DNA of 64,000 nt from JBGSBR01 sp041730495 (GTDB lineage: Bacteria > Patescibacteriota > Microgenomatia > UBA1406 > GWC2-37-13): assembly GCA_041730495.1 (NCBI GenBank), contig JBGSBR010000002.1:1-64000 (forward strand). Reading direction: 5' to 3'. The notes beneath the pieces were generated by a model. It made no database searches. It had not been told where the DNA came from and saw only the letters and a list, made by a program, of their open reading frames with translations. Positions 8,568-18,112 of the stretch are shown piece by piece. Position 1 is the stretch's first letter; every line of letters begins with the position of its first letter. The translations under genes and the position numbers were made by a program.

Positions 8568-9473
8568 ATGCCAGGATTATATTTTTTATCTTTTGTAGTT
8601 GCGTATTTAGTAGGTTTCTTCATTAAAGACATGAATCTTAAAAAGTTTAAAAAATTTATTGTCGATAAGTCCATAGTCTTAGCTTTAATTTTGTTGATAT
8701 TAGCTTTATTACCTATTTTTCCAAGTGATTATGAAGAAGCTATACAGCAAGCAATGTTTACATTCGCAAGTGTCTATGTAGCTTTTTGGTTGGCAGAACA
8801 AGCAAAAATTTACGAAGAAAAGAGAAGGTTAAAGTTATATTTAGGATTATTATGGCAAGAACATCGATTTAATTTAAATAGATTAGAAGAAATAAAGACG
8901 AATTATAGGTTCACTTTTGAACTTGGCGATCTTTCAAAAGAAGATTTACTTCAATTAGTTGTTTTACGTTTTTCTAATATAAAATCCTTAATTAAAAAAT
9001 TAAAATCAACTATATATAGTGGCTTTATAATATCAGGTTCGATTGTTTCTATAAATCAAAATCATTTCTCAAATGTCGATGAAGCAGATAGTTTATTTAA
9101 CTCGCTAGAAACAACATACAATAATTTAGACTATCTTGAATCAATGTCGGAGACAATATTTTTAGATTTTCGGACTAAAATTGACTTGCACAAAACAATT
9201 ATTGCAAAGTTTGATAAGAATACTTATATAGATATGGTTCTTGAGGATATGCGAAGTAAAGTGGATATGATTGCAAAAGAAATAGCGATTGCATATAGAG
9301 GAGTTAAAGAATCTGAGTCTATGTTGAATAACTACTTAAATAGTTTAAATGTTACAGTAAGCGAAATTGAAAAAAGAGAAGACATTTTAACTGAAGAAGA
9401 TAAAAATTTTATCAAAACTGTAAATAGAGTAATTACTAAAGAGGAAATGGAGAATCCATTTAAAGTACAGTAA
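8568..9473 (+). CDS. membrane protein with coiled-coil C-terminus, unknown
   Basis: 301 residues. Three hydrophobic segments lie near the N-terminus (about residues 3-19, 33-51 and 60-80), followed by a long, charged, helical cytoplasmic-looking region with heptad character. No family is recognised. Its base composition is more A+T-rich than that of its neighbours (runs of AAA, TTA and ATA codons), which may mark a recent acquisition. It is 3 bases downstream of the methyltransferase gene and may be co-transcribed. Confidence 0.7.
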   Translation: MPGLYFLSFVVAYLVGFFIKDMNLKKFKKFIVDKSIVLALILLILALLPIFPSDYEEAIQQAMFTFASVYVAFWLAEQAKIYEEKRRLKLYLGLLWQEHRFNLNRLEEIKTNYRFTFELGDLSKEDLLQLVVLRFSNIKSLIKKLKSTIYSGFIISGSIVSINQNHFSNVDEADSLFNSLETTYNNLDYLESMSETIFLDFRTKIDLHKTIIAKFDKNTYIDMVLEDMRSKVDMIAKEIAIAYRGVKESESMLNNYLNSLNVTVSEIEKREDILTEEDKNFIKTVNRVITKEEMENPFKVQ

Positions 9474-9480
9474 TTTCTAT

Positions 9481-10920
9481 TTAAAACCTATTCCACAGCA
9501 TCTGGTTACTGACTTCATGATGATACAGCACCTCACTCGCTTTCACTCGTGTACCAAGCTCTTTCGGACTACGATCGGCTACCGCTTGTTTGTATGAGAC
9601 ATACTTTTCTTTGTTCGTCGCACCGAGGATCTGGGTTATAAAGTCGCTTGATTTAAACAGTCTGATCGCATCATAGATATTACTTGGCAAGAAACGGAGA
9701 CGATCACGCTTATCTGCTGCTTTCACGAGCTTCTCACCTTCGATTGCAGTTTTCAGGATTGTATACATCACCAGATATGGATTTGAGTCTGGTGCGACAG
9801 AGCGGACTTCGATGCGAGCACTTTTCTCATTACCGACAGGTATACGGATCATCGAGCCGCGATCAATCGGTGAGACTTTGATTTGATTAGGAGCTTCGAA
9901 GTGTGGATCCAATCGACGATATGCATTCACGCTAGAGTTAAATGTTAGACAGATCTCAGGTGCGTGATTAAGGATGCGATAGATCACATCCCAAGCAAGT
10001 GGTGAGATACCTTCTTCACCTTTTTTATCATAAAACATATTCTTGCTGCCCTTAAACATCGAGAAGTTGAGATGCATGCCACTGCCATTGATATTCATCC
10101 GTGGCTTGGGTAAGAAGGTGGCAGTCATACCGAGGTTGTTGGCTACCTGACGACAGATGAGTTTATAGATCTGGATATTGTCTGCTGCTCGTAGGACATT
10201 GGCATAACTGAAGTTCAACTCAAACTGTGAAGGTGCGACTTCAGGATGATCTTTTTCATTATTGAAACCCATCGCACGCTGCGCTTCGGCAGCTTTGTCG
10301 ATGAAGGTACGGAGACGATCGAGTGGAAGAGAATGATAATATCCGCCACTTGAAATGAGAGTGAATCCAGTATCTTCGTCGTAGTCTTGCTCTGCATTTA
10401 CACCGTCGACGAGGAATCCTTCGATCTCTGTTGAAGCAAATGCTTCAAGACCTTGAGATTTTTTCAGTTCATCATTGAGTAGTTTTAGTTGGCCACGGAA
10501 ATCTGATTCATATGGTTTGCGATTACGATCTTGGACATAGGCAAACATGATAACTTTGCCAGGACCGAAGACATCTGATGGAAGCCAACGAATACTCGTC
10601 CAATCAACTTCAAGCCTGAGATCTGATTCGTGAAGTGCACTAAATCCTTTGACAGATGAGCCGTCGAAGGTCAGATTATCAGCAGAGTCGAGAAGGAATT
10701 TTTTATCATAATCAAGCATATGGAAGCGACCCTCGATATCAGTAAAGCTCAGTGTCACGGCTTTGATACGTTTTTCTTTGAGGAGATATGCTCGATATTC
10801 TTTTTCAAGTGTAGCGACTGGTACAGTATCGGCTTTTTTGAGTGCAGCCAGATTCATTTCTTCAAGTTGATCATAAGGTATTTCGAGGAAAGTTTTAAGT
10901 GATGTAGAATAATTATCCAT
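9481..10920 (-). CDS. glnA: glutamine synthetase, type I-like
   Basis: 479 residues. Motifs appear in family order: FDGSSVKGF (beta-grasp end), a metal-binding HPEVAPSQFELNF segment, the ATP/ammonia motif NGSGMHLNFS, NSSVNAYRRL, and the GSMIRIP and ARIEVRSVAPDSNPYL end of the active site. It condenses glutamate and ammonia with ATP. Two family positions deviate: NGSGMHxH reads NGSGMHLN, and the usual adenylylation-loop NLY..P is absent (LPSNIYDAIRLF instead), so regulation by adenylylation is unlikely. On the minus strand TATATT precedes the ATG by 6 bases. Confidence 0.9.
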   Translation of the reverse strand: MDNYSTSLKTFLEIPYDQLEEMNLAALKKADTVPVATLEKEYRAYLLKEKRIKAVTLSFTDIEGRFHMLDYDKKFLLDSADNLTFDGSSVKGFSALHESDLRLEVDWTSIRWLPSDVFGPGKVIMFAYVQDRNRKPYESDFRGQLKLLNDELKKSQGLEAFASTEIEGFLVDGVNAEQDYDEDTGFTLISSGGYYHSLPLDRLRTFIDKAAEAQRAMGFNNEKDHPEVAPSQFELNFSYANVLRAADNIQIYKLICRQVANNLGMTATFLPKPRMNINGSGMHLNFSMFKGSKNMFYDKKGEEGISPLAWDVIYRILNHAPEICLTFNSSVNAYRRLDPHFEAPNQIKVSPIDRGSMIRIPVGNEKSARIEVRSVAPDSNPYLVMYTILKTAIEGEKLVKAADKRDRLRFLPSNIYDAIRLFKSSDFITQILGATNKEKYVSYKQAVADRSPKELGTRVKASEVLYHHEVSNQMLWNRF

Positions 10921-11051
10921 ATGATTAATATAAAAACACTAATAATTAATATAACTATATATTTAATTATTATTAAAACAATACTCATTAAATAAAACAA
11001 ACTAGATCATCTTATTATTACTGCAAAATTTGTTATAGTAGTGATATAACT

Positions 11052-12575
11052 ATGTCCAAGAAACTTTTGATAGCAGTAGCAGCGTTATTCGGGCTTCATC
11101 TGATCTTAGCTGCTTGGTTTGTGCTTCACGGCGATATTTTGTTTGGGTATAACGGTGATATTGCAAGAGATTTTTTCTTGATGCAAACAACAGCTATCAA
11201 GAAAATAGCTTTGATTGGTGCTCACTCTGGCGGCATACCTGGAGTCTTCCATGGACCAGCTTGGATCTATCTCAATCTTCCGGCATTTGTCTTAGCGCAA
11301 GGTAATCCTATCGGAGTTGGTTGGTTTTGGGTTTTACTTAGTATCACATCAGTCATAATCACGGGATATATCGCCAAGAAGTTGTTTGATACGCAGACTG
11401 CAGTACTCACTGCATTACTTTACTCGACATATCTGATCAGTGCGACGAAAGGTTTTACCAATCCATTTGGAGCGGTCATACTGTTTCCGATTTTCTTTTA
11501 TTTCATCTATCAGTATCATCTTTCACCCAAAGTACGAGATCTGATTATTGCTTTATTTTTAGTTGGTTGTGTCATCCAGTTTCAGATAGCTTTTGGTGGA
11601 CCGATTTTATTACTTACCATAATACTGGTATTACATAAGCTGAAACAAACAAAACAGTGGAAGCAGTTAGCAGCATTCGCAGTGCTTGCAATCCCATTGT
11701 CGACATATATCTTGTTTGAGCTGCGATACAAGTTTTTGCAGACAACGTCAGTCATCAATTACATCAGTGGCAAAGAGAATTTTGCTAAACAATCATTGCT
11801 CACGGTATTACAAGCGCGTGCTCAAGAATTTTTGATTGATGGCTTATATATTTTCACAGCAGTGCCGACTCTTATTGCACTGATTATAGTGATAGCTTGT
11901 GGATATTTGATCTATACCCAAAGAGCTAAGATCAAAAATATAAAACTTTATAAACTCTTTTTCTTTTTTTACGCAGGGTACTGGACACTCATGCTTTTGT
12001 ATCGTGGGTTTGTTTTTGATTATTACTATTGGCCGTTCTTGCCGATGGTCGTGATGTTATTTGTATCGTTAGCTAGATATATACCACGTTTGGTTTACAT
12101 CACTGTATTTGCCGTGCTATACATAGCTACATTACACTTTGGTTATGACACCACAGTGCAATATGCCAAGCAATATATCGGTCAGGATGATGATTCATGG
12201 ACATTCAGTCGACAGCTTGCAGAGCAGGTTTATGCAGATGCACCTGATGAGTTTGGTTATTATGTTTTTACACCAGATCTCAATGCAATTGGCGTGAAGT
12301 ATGCGTTTCACTACACCCAAAAACACCAAATAAAACAAGGAACACTTAATACCAAGAAACCAGTAACCTATGTCATATTCGCGCCACCTCCCAAAGATAA
12401 GCCATACGATAATGGCAAATGGTGGAAAACTGATCAAGTAAATATTAAACGTGCACCAGATAGTATGGCTCAATATAAAGATGGATATAGAGTCGAAAAA
12501 TATCTGCTGACTGAAGATGAGGTAGCAATACAAAATGATCCAGGGCTGGTAAATACATTTGTATTACCCGAGTGA
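11052..12575 (+). CDS. membrane glycosyltransferase, GT39/ArnT-like
   Basis: 507 residues with about ten membrane segments and a C-terminal soluble part. The first extracytoplasmic loop has YNGDIARDFFLM, matching the acidic catalytic loop of GT-C enzymes that use polyprenyl-phosphate sugars (PMT/ArnT type). The C-terminal tail (about 410-507) is outside or in the cytoplasm and unrecognised. Downstream GT2 and O-antigen ligase-like genes place it in a surface-glycan cluster. A TATAGT lies at 11034-11039. Confidence 0.75.
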   Translation: MSKKLLIAVAALFGLHLILAAWFVLHGDILFGYNGDIARDFFLMQTTAIKKIALIGAHSGGIPGVFHGPAWIYLNLPAFVLAQGNPIGVGWFWVLLSITSVIITGYIAKKLFDTQTAVLTALLYSTYLISATKGFTNPFGAVILFPIFFYFIYQYHLSPKVRDLIIALFLVGCVIQFQIAFGGPILLLTIILVLHKLKQTKQWKQLAAFAVLAIPLSTYILFELRYKFLQTTSVINYISGKENFAKQSLLTVLQARAQEFLIDGLYIFTAVPTLIALIIVIACGYLIYTQRAKIKNIKLYKLFFFFYAGYWTLMLLYRGFVFDYYYWPFLPMVVMLFVSLARYIPRLVYITVFAVLYIATLHFGYDTTVQYAKQYIGQDDDSWTFSRQLAEQVYADAPDEFGYYVFTPDLNAIGVKYAFHYTQKHQIKQGTLNTKKPVTYVIFAPPPKDKPYDNGKWWKTDQVNIKRAPDSMAQYKDGYRVEKYLLTEDEVAIQNDPGLVNTFVLPE

Positions 12576-12585
12576 CTTGGAGTGC

Positions 12586-12591
12586 TATAAT
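12586..12591 (+). promoter_or_regulatory. -10 element of the GT2 gene (leaderless)
   Basis: TATAAT ends 6 bases before the ATG at 12598 and lies just beyond the stop of the preceding gene. No Shine-Dalgarno is present. This element decides the start codon: a longer in-frame reading from 12559 would begin upstream of the promoter and inside the GT39 gene. Confidence 0.65.
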
Positions 12592-12597
12592 CTACGT

Positions 12598-13371
12598 ATG
12601 ATATCAGCCATAGTGCTTGCGAAAGATGAAGAAGCGAATCTTGATCGTTGTCTAGCTTCCTTGCAAGGTTTGCAAGAAGTAATCGTCTATGACGATGAAT
12701 CTACCGATAAAACTACTGCTATTGCGAAGAAATATGGTGCTACAGTGATCACACATGCATCCCATCAAGATTTTGCTGCACAGAGAAATGCTGCGATGAA
12801 AGCTGCCAAATATGATTGGGTACTCTTCGTCGATGCAGATGAAGAGTTAAGTGCAGGATTGCAGAAAGAACTATCGAAATTACAAAATGAGATTACTTCT
12901 CGCAATGATATAGCTTATCGCATCAAACGAGCTGATATCTGGTGGGGACAGAAGCTTACACGTGGAGAGGTCTATACAGCTGCTCATACTGGCATCATTA
13001 GATTAGTAAATCGTACTCAAGGTACCTGGCAAGGCAAGGTCCACGAAGAGTTTAAGACTGATGGTAATGTCGGTACTCTCGATCACGAAATCATCCATCG
13101 TCCGCATCCAACAGTCACTTCTTTTCTCGAACATATCAATGAATACTCAAGCATGCGCGCTGATGAGCTGGCGAAACAAGGTAAGAGAACGAATATTTTT
13201 GAGCTGATTATCTATCCTTTTTTCAAGTTTCTCTACAACTATATTTTGAAAGCTGGATATGTCGAAGGTGCAGCTGGTTTTAGCTATGCATTTTTCATGA
13301 GCTTTCATTCATTCCTCGTCAGATCCAAATTATACGTCACACAATACAAAGCTACTCATACAGAAGTATGA
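12598..13371 (+). CDS. glycosyltransferase family 2
   Basis: 257 residues from ATG 12598. The N-terminus MISAIVLAKDEEANLDRCL, the nucleotide-binding VIVYDDESTD and the metal-binding LFVDADEEL (DxD) define a GT-A fold GT2 enzyme, of the WaaE/KdtX-like group that adds sugars to lipid-linked or LPS-like acceptors. An amphipathic to hydrophobic region near residues 195-245 suggests membrane association. The next gene overlaps by four bases (ATGA), so the two are translationally coupled. Confidence 0.88.
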   Translation: MISAIVLAKDEEANLDRCLASLQGLQEVIVYDDESTDKTTAIAKKYGATVITHASHQDFAAQRNAAMKAAKYDWVLFVDADEELSAGLQKELSKLQNEITSRNDIAYRIKRADIWWGQKLTRGEVYTAAHTGIIRLVNRTQGTWQGKVHEEFKTDGNVGTLDHEIIHRPHPTVTSFLEHINEYSSMRADELAKQGKRTNIFELIIYPFFKFLYNYILKAGYVEGAAGFSYAFFMSFHSFLVRSKLYVTQYKATHTEV

Positions 13372-14543
13372 AAAAAATCTTACCTTGGTTGATGACGGGT
13401 TTACTGCTAGCACTCTCACTCGGTCAGCTGACTCGTATCGGGCTTCTGAATCAACCAGTATATATTTATCTCTATGATCTGATTGTCGGTTTCAGTGTCA
13501 TTGCATTTATCTGGAAACGTAAGCAGTTAGATCTACATACAAAGCTGACAAAAGCTGTTGGGTTGTTTCTCGGTTGGACAGTAATTTCATTGGTTATATC
13601 GATCCCTTTTTATAGTGTAAATGAACACGTAATTGCAGTTCTATATTTACTGCGTTTAATGATGTACTTTGGTTTTATGGTGATGCTTTTATGTTTTGAC
13701 CATAAGCAACAGCTTGTTTCCACGACAGCAGTACGAGCATTTATGATTTTAGTGGTAACTGGTGCTTGGGTACAGTATCTCTTGTATCCAAATCTTGGAA
13801 ACTTAGCCTATCTCGGCTGGGATCCGCATCTGTATCGGATGGTGGGACTATTCTTTGATCCACCGACTGCAGCTTCAGTTTTTGCACTGATTGCACTATA
13901 TGTATATTATGCGAAAGCTTATCAGTCGAAGGTTAAATGGATTTTACTCGCGATTTTAACTGTTATGTTTATTCTGACGGTTTCTCGAGGTGCATTACTT
14001 TCAGCAGTTGTGACAATCACTTTAGTATTTGCTCGACGAGTGAACTGGAAGTATCTGATAGCAGGTATGATAACGTTGTTTATCATCTGGAATCTAGTGC
14101 CAGGTAAATCATTGGAAAGTTTAAATATATTCCGTACAACTACCATCCGCACTCGAATCGAAGATTACCAAAAGGCGATAGAGATCTGGCAGAAGAGTCC
14201 AATCACGGGAATCGGCTATAACCATATCACTCCTGAGAAAAATAAATATGAAGAAACCACGGAGTGGCTCGAGCCATATAATCCATCACATGCAAGTGCG
14301 TCATTTCATTCAAGTTTCATGGTGATCTTGGTGACCACAGGAGTCGTGGGATTAGGATTATTTATCTATATGCTATGGCAGCTTAGTACAGTTCATCAGT
14401 ACGCACAGACGAGTCTTATTTTTCTATCGCTGTTTTCCTTGTTTGACAATGTATTGTTGCTACCACTTGTCATGGTGGTTTGGGTGATTTTAACTCGTGC
14501 TTTGTTGTCGGCCGATAAGCATAAGCAGACCGTTTCTCACTAA
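13368..14543 (+). CDS. O-antigen ligase / Wzy-like polymerase
   Basis: 391 residues with about ten to twelve membrane helices. The large periplasmic-type loop holds the pattern seen in Wzy_C proteins: TRIEDYQKAIEIWQKSPITG, then GYNHITPEK, then a histidine-bearing SHASASFHSSF. Such enzymes ligate or polymerise undecaprenyl-linked glycans. It overlaps the GT2 stop by ATGA and ends with a 54-base tail-to-tail overlap with the minus-strand membrane gene. Confidence 0.8.
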   Translation: MKKILPWLMTGLLLALSLGQLTRIGLLNQPVYIYLYDLIVGFSVIAFIWKRKQLDLHTKLTKAVGLFLGWTVISLVISIPFYSVNEHVIAVLYLLRLMMYFGFMVMLLCFDHKQQLVSTTAVRAFMILVVTGAWVQYLLYPNLGNLAYLGWDPHLYRMVGLFFDPPTAASVFALIALYVYYAKAYQSKVKWILLAILTVMFILTVSRGALLSAVVTITLVFARRVNWKYLIAGMITLFIIWNLVPGKSLESLNIFRTTTIRTRIEDYQKAIEIWQKSPITGIGYNHITPEKNKYEETTEWLEPYNPSHASASFHSSFMVILVTTGVVGLGLFIYMLWQLSTVHQYAQTSLIFLSLFSLFDNVLLLPLVMVVWVILTRALLSADKHKQTVSH

Positions 14544-15461
14544 ACTGAATACATCGACATGTGCAAAAACCATCAGATCAACAAGTATCAATGATATGCC
14601 GATCGCAACGCCATTGGGTATGATATCCAGTTGATGATTGATGATCAGTATGCCTCCTTGAATCATTAACACATATACTGCATTTTGCCACGTGAGTTGA
14701 TAATCTGAATATTTCTTTTTCATTTCTTTGGCATGTTCTTTGACCTCAGCCATTTTGTCTGAAAAACTTTGACGTTTACCAGGAAGAGGCACGAGCTCCC
14801 AGAGATACCAGAAATTAATTGATAGTGGTAAAAATAACATCCCCGCGACAAAGGCATGCATCATATCATCTGTTTTTGTTCTAAAAGTAACCGGATAACT
14901 TAAAAAGGCTTGTATTTCTGGTATAAACTGGATGAGAAGAATAAATGTTGAAATGAGCAAGAACCAGACATATAAACCAATTTTGAGGTATTGATGCATG
15001 AGAGATTTAGTGACGACGAGTAACGCTACAAAGATAACTGACCAATAGGTAAGTACTGGCAGTACCCATGAAAGAAAGGGAAGTTCGATCACAAAATTCA
15101 TGTAGATCAGAATGATGGTTATCTGAAACAATGTTAATTCATTTATATAAACCATTAATTTATCTTTAAACATGAGGGCCAGAAGCATGGCGAATATAGT
15201 AAAACTCATGACTATGTGATAGTCCAATGAATAAACAGCTTCTTTTCGGCCAGGGAGTAGTCCTGTCAGACTAACTAATATGCATAATACATACAGACCA
15301 GAGAAAACATCTTTACGCAGGATGAAAATACTTTGAAGGAGTACACCAAAACCAAATGTAAGGGGTATCAACAATGTTTTTGCAAAAAAGAATACAAGAG
15401 ATACATATACAGTTAGCAAGAGTATGACTAAGAAGCGCGTTTTTTTTTGAATGCTAGTCAT
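14490..15461 (-). CDS. polytopic membrane protein, unknown
   Basis: 323 residues with about nine hydrophobic segments and a basic, charged loop near residues 228-255 (KRQSFSDKMAEVKEHAKEMKKK). No family recognised. The last 54 bases overlap the O-antigen ligase gene on the other strand, an unusually long convergent overlap. It is 14 bases downstream of the minus-strand Ig-like gene and may be co-transcribed with it and with tRNA-Thr. Confidence 0.7.
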   Translation of the reverse strand: MTSIQKKTRFLVILLLTVYVSLVFFFAKTLLIPLTFGFGVLLQSIFILRKDVFSGLYVLCILVSLTGLLPGRKEAVYSLDYHIVMSFTIFAMLLALMFKDKLMVYINELTLFQITIILIYMNFVIELPFLSWVLPVLTYWSVIFVALLVVTKSLMHQYLKIGLYVWFLLISTFILLIQFIPEIQAFLSYPVTFRTKTDDMMHAFVAGMLFLPLSINFWYLWELVPLPGKRQSFSDKMAEVKEHAKEMKKKYSDYQLTWQNAVYVLMIQGGILIINHQLDIIPNGVAIGISLILVDLMVFAHVDVFSLVRNGLLMLIGRQQSTS

Positions 15462-15475
15462 ATATAAAAGTATGG

Positions 15476-16180
15476 CTATTTCTCGTATCTTACAGTAATT
15501 GTTTTTTCCTCTTCATTGCCAGCGATATCGACGGCTTTGACAACGAGTTTATTTTCACCTTCTTTGAGTCGATATGTTGAGGAGAATTTTCCTTCGAAGT
15601 TCACCACAACTGGTGAGCCATTGACACTGACTGTCGCACCTTTGATTGTCGTACCAGTGACACGGACATCAGCCTTGTCGAATGTTTCGCCTTCTTTAGG
15701 TGATTCGACCTCGAGTTTGAGCTCGTCTTTCACATAATCGACTTGATAGGTCGGGGATTGTTTTTGCTGTTTTGATTTTTCGTTACTCGCTTTCAGATAA
15801 ATATTGTTTGCTCCATCTTTCAAAGTACCAATCACTTCCGAAAAAGCTGCATCACGGGAAAAGTTTTTTTCTTTGACCTTGACGTTATTGATATAAAACT
15901 CGACACTGTCGTAACCCGTGACACTGCCGGAGATCTCAATCTGTGCTGCGTTGGTGGCAATCTCAGGTTCATTGACATCGAGTCTTCCGACGAAGATATC
16001 TTCTTGTTCTTCTTCGACTTTTTCACCTGTCACGAGATTATTTACAAACAAGCTACCGCTTGAGAGGATGGCGAGCCCGACACGAAACAAGATGAGCGCA
16101 AGAGCAATCGCACCAATGATGATGAAGACAGTGCGTGAGTTAAGCTGACGGTTGCGATGTGATTCTAAACGTGATGTCAT
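15476..16180 (-). CDS. membrane-anchored protein with two Ig-like (Big/glucodextranase-type) domains
   Basis: 234 residues. One N-terminal anchor (about residues 17-40, VFIIIGAIALALILFRVGLA) is followed by two tandem beta-sandwich modules. The first (about 65-145) reads as EPEIATNAAQIEISGSVTGY...VKEKNF, the second (about 150-234) as LEVESPKEGETFDKADVRVTG...VSVNGSPVVV...AVDIAGNEEEKTI, the common exposed-surface domain pattern. The start lies 3 bases beyond the 3' end of tRNA-Thr on the same strand, so the mRNA is probably released by tRNA processing with almost no leader. Confidence 0.82.
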   Translation of the reverse strand: MTSRLESHRNRQLNSRTVFIIIGAIALALILFRVGLAILSSGSLFVNNLVTGEKVEEEQEDIFVGRLDVNEPEIATNAAQIEISGSVTGYDSVEFYINNVKVKEKNFSRDAAFSEVIGTLKDGANNIYLKASNEKSKQQKQSPTYQVDYVKDELKLEVESPKEGETFDKADVRVTGTTIKGATVSVNGSPVVVNFEGKFSSTYRLKEGENKLVVKAVDIAGNEEEKTITVRYEK

Positions 16181-16183
16181 ATG

Positions 16184-16256
16184 AGCCGGTAAGAGGAGTC
16201 GAACCTCCGACCTTTCCCTTACGAAGGGACTGCTCTACCAACTGAGCTACACCGGC
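16184..16256 (-). tRNA. tRNA-Thr (CGT)
   Basis: Read on the minus strand: acceptor GCCGGTG/TACCGGC, TA at positions 8-9, D arm GCTC-AGTTGGTA-GAGC, anticodon loop TTCGTAA (CGT), T arm GGAGG-TTCGACT-CCTCT. Discriminator is T and CCA is not encoded (next bases C, A, T). The -10 on the minus strand is at 16273-16278. Three bases after its 3' end the Ig-domain protein begins. Confidence 0.93.
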
Positions 16257-16278
16257 TAGACGAGACGTTCTGATTATA

Positions 16279-17532
16279 TCATTTAGTCCGTAGGTGTGTC
16301 ATGATGAGCTGCCAGGGTTCGACATAACTGCCTTCGTATCCAAGTGCCCAGATTCCTAAACCTTTGAGATTACGTTCGTGTACGAAAGCCATTTTTTCAT
16401 AAAGTGATCGTTCATCCTCATAATAAATTTGTTTGATCAGACCATTTTGTTTATATGTCAGCCATGGTGATTTAGTAGTTTCATCATAGGTCACTTTTAC
16501 ATCATCTCGTGCAGCTATCAGGTCGCGGACACGAGCATATGTCGCTGTTGCTCCGGTATGTGGGATGACTTTACTTCCATATTCTTCTGTTTCAGTTTGC
16601 CATTCATATCCATAAAACGGTATACCTAAGATGATTTTTTCAGGTGGTACACGTCCCATGAGTGACTCGACTGTTTTGGTGATATTTGCGCCATCAGCTT
16701 GCATCGGAGCTACCGCACCGGCATGTGTTGAAGTCGGTACGCGATAATCGTACGCCATGATCATGATATAATCGACGATCTCGCCGATTTTCACCATGTC
16801 GTATGAGTTGTCAGCATAGACTACTGATGCATTCAGATCCATCGAGACAATCAGTCCTGGATGTCTGGCTTTAAGTTCTTTGACAGACTCTTGCAAGAAG
16901 ACATTGAGGTTGGGGAGGGTGGTCGTAAATTCATTACCGCCGAAGTACTCGAAGTCAAAGTTGATACCTTGAAAGTCGTTATCGGTGATCAGTTTATCGA
17001 TATCATTGATCGCACGTTGACGTGCAGCTTTGTTGCTGATCAATTCATCGATACTTTCATTGGAGAAGTTCGTGATACTGACACTAAGTTTAGTGTTCGT
17101 ATTTTTAGTTTGTGCTTTGAGCTGGGCAAACTCTTCAGTAGATAAATAATTCCATTCGGTGAGTGTTTTACCCTGATCATTTTTTTTGCGGAGCGTGCCA
17201 TCGTCATTGAGCCAGATACCGAAGTAAATGATCTCATCAAGATACTCAGGATAAACTTTGGCTTTTTGGCCGATAGACCAATGAGGGAGAAATCCCACCA
17301 CATATTTACGATCCTTATGACGCGAATCAGCAGCATATGGGGCTGTGTAATTGGCAGACACTGGTTCTACAGTATCATTGGTCGATGCCAAGCCACGAAA
17401 TGATACAGAGCTTAATACGCCAATAGCTAAAATAGCAGTGATAAATGAGCTCAAGACGACGAAATAGACTCTTTTTGAGCTAGAAAAGCGATCACGTAGT
17501 GCTTCATGATAAGCATGAAATCCAAACCTCAT
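16279..17532 (-). CDS. glycoside hydrolase family 18 (YaaH-like) with N-terminal anchor
   Basis: 417 residues. A hydrophobic anchor or signal at about residues 22-45 is followed by a TIM-barrel GH18 domain. FQGINFDFEYFGG is the DxxDxDxE-type catalytic motif (…NFDFE), and YIMIMAYDYR and ILGIPFYGYEW are conserved barrel strands; the end GLGIWALGYEG is the usual strand eight. Such enzymes cleave beta-1,4 GlcNAc bonds in peptidoglycan or chitin. TATAAT (minus strand, 17539-17544) lies 6 bases before the ATG. Confidence 0.9.
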   Translation of the reverse strand: MRFGFHAYHEALRDRFSSSKRVYFVVLSSFITAILAIGVLSSVSFRGLASTNDTVEPVSANYTAPYAADSRHKDRKYVVGFLPHWSIGQKAKVYPEYLDEIIYFGIWLNDDGTLRKKNDQGKTLTEWNYLSTEEFAQLKAQTKNTNTKLSVSITNFSNESIDELISNKAARQRAINDIDKLITDNDFQGINFDFEYFGGNEFTTTLPNLNVFLQESVKELKARHPGLIVSMDLNASVVYADNSYDMVKIGEIVDYIMIMAYDYRVPTSTHAGAVAPMQADGANITKTVESLMGRVPPEKIILGIPFYGYEWQTETEEYGSKVIPHTGATATYARVRDLIAARDDVKVTYDETTKSPWLTYKQNGLIKQIYYEDERSLYEKMAFVHERNLKGLGIWALGYEGSYVEPWQLIMTHLRTK

Positions 17533-17572
17533 CTTATCATTATAGCGGGTTTGAGTATCAGGTTGAAAGCGA

Positions 17573-18070
17573 TTATTTCAAGCTGATTATCGCTGCAGGT
17601 TTCCAGGTATTTGGCTCCGTAGTCTCCGGGATGATCTGTATTTCTTCGATCATGAAATGTGCTTGAGGTACGATCAGATCATGAGTGATCTTCTCTCGGG
17701 TTTCCATGTCGTGCTCACCATACATGAGACTAATATGTGGCATGAAGACCGTATTTTCAAGTTTGAACGCTGATTTCAGATCAAGATTTAGTTGCATCAG
17801 TGAAGCATTGGAGAGGACTCGTACAAATACAGATTGATAATAGGTCGTACTAAACGAAACAGGTCCTAAGATTACTTCAAAAGGTACAAACTTTTTAGCA
17901 ACTTTTTCTACTTTGTGTTTCATATCTTCAATCTCTGCTTCGACAGACCCAAGCAATGTCATATGTGGTGGAAAGTGAGGTGCATTATACTTTGCACCGA
18001 GATCATCGATGATACCTTGGAGTTGGGTACTGAGCGGAGCAGGTGGTACAGTCCAGATAGAGTATTTCAT
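17573..18070 (-). CDS. 2H phosphodiesterase (2'-5' RNA ligase / cyclic phosphodiesterase family)
   Basis: 165 residues. Two HxT/S motifs, PHMTLLG (about residue 38) and PHISLMYG (about residue 113), are the two catalytic histidine motifs of the 2H superfamily. Members open 2',3'-cyclic phosphates or ligate 2'-5' RNA ends. The minus-strand TAGAAT (18077-18082) ends 6 bases before the ATG. It is divergent from the gene at 18113, with both promoters fitted in a 42-base gap. Confidence 0.85.
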   Translation of the reverse strand: MKYSIWTVPPAPLSTQLQGIIDDLGAKYNAPHFPPHMTLLGSVEAEIEDMKHKVEKVAKKFVPFEVILGPVSFSTTYYQSVFVRVLSNASLMQLNLDLKSAFKLENTVFMPHISLMYGEHDMETREKITHDLIVPQAHFMIEEIQIIPETTEPNTWKPAAIISLK

Positions 18071-18112
18071 ACGATTATTCTAACAGATAAGCGATATGTT
18101 AAAATACTCTCG
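18071..18112. promoter_or_regulatory. compact divergent promoter pair, both leaderless
   Basis: In 42 bases there is a minus-strand -10 (TAGAAT, 18077-18082, 6 bases from its ATG) and a plus-strand -10 (TAAAAT, 18100-18105, 7 bases from the ATG at 18113). The -35 regions overlap in the middle. Confidence 0.55.

Noticed and set aside
9481..10920. Inactive glutamine synthetase
   Set aside because: NGSGMHLN deviates at one position, but the catalytic residues of the other motifs are kept; a functional enzyme is more likely.
17915..18112. Longer form of the 18113 gene
   Set aside because: It would lie on the opposite strand of the 2H phosphodiesterase gene and its promoter; ATG 18113 follows a -10 by 7 bases.
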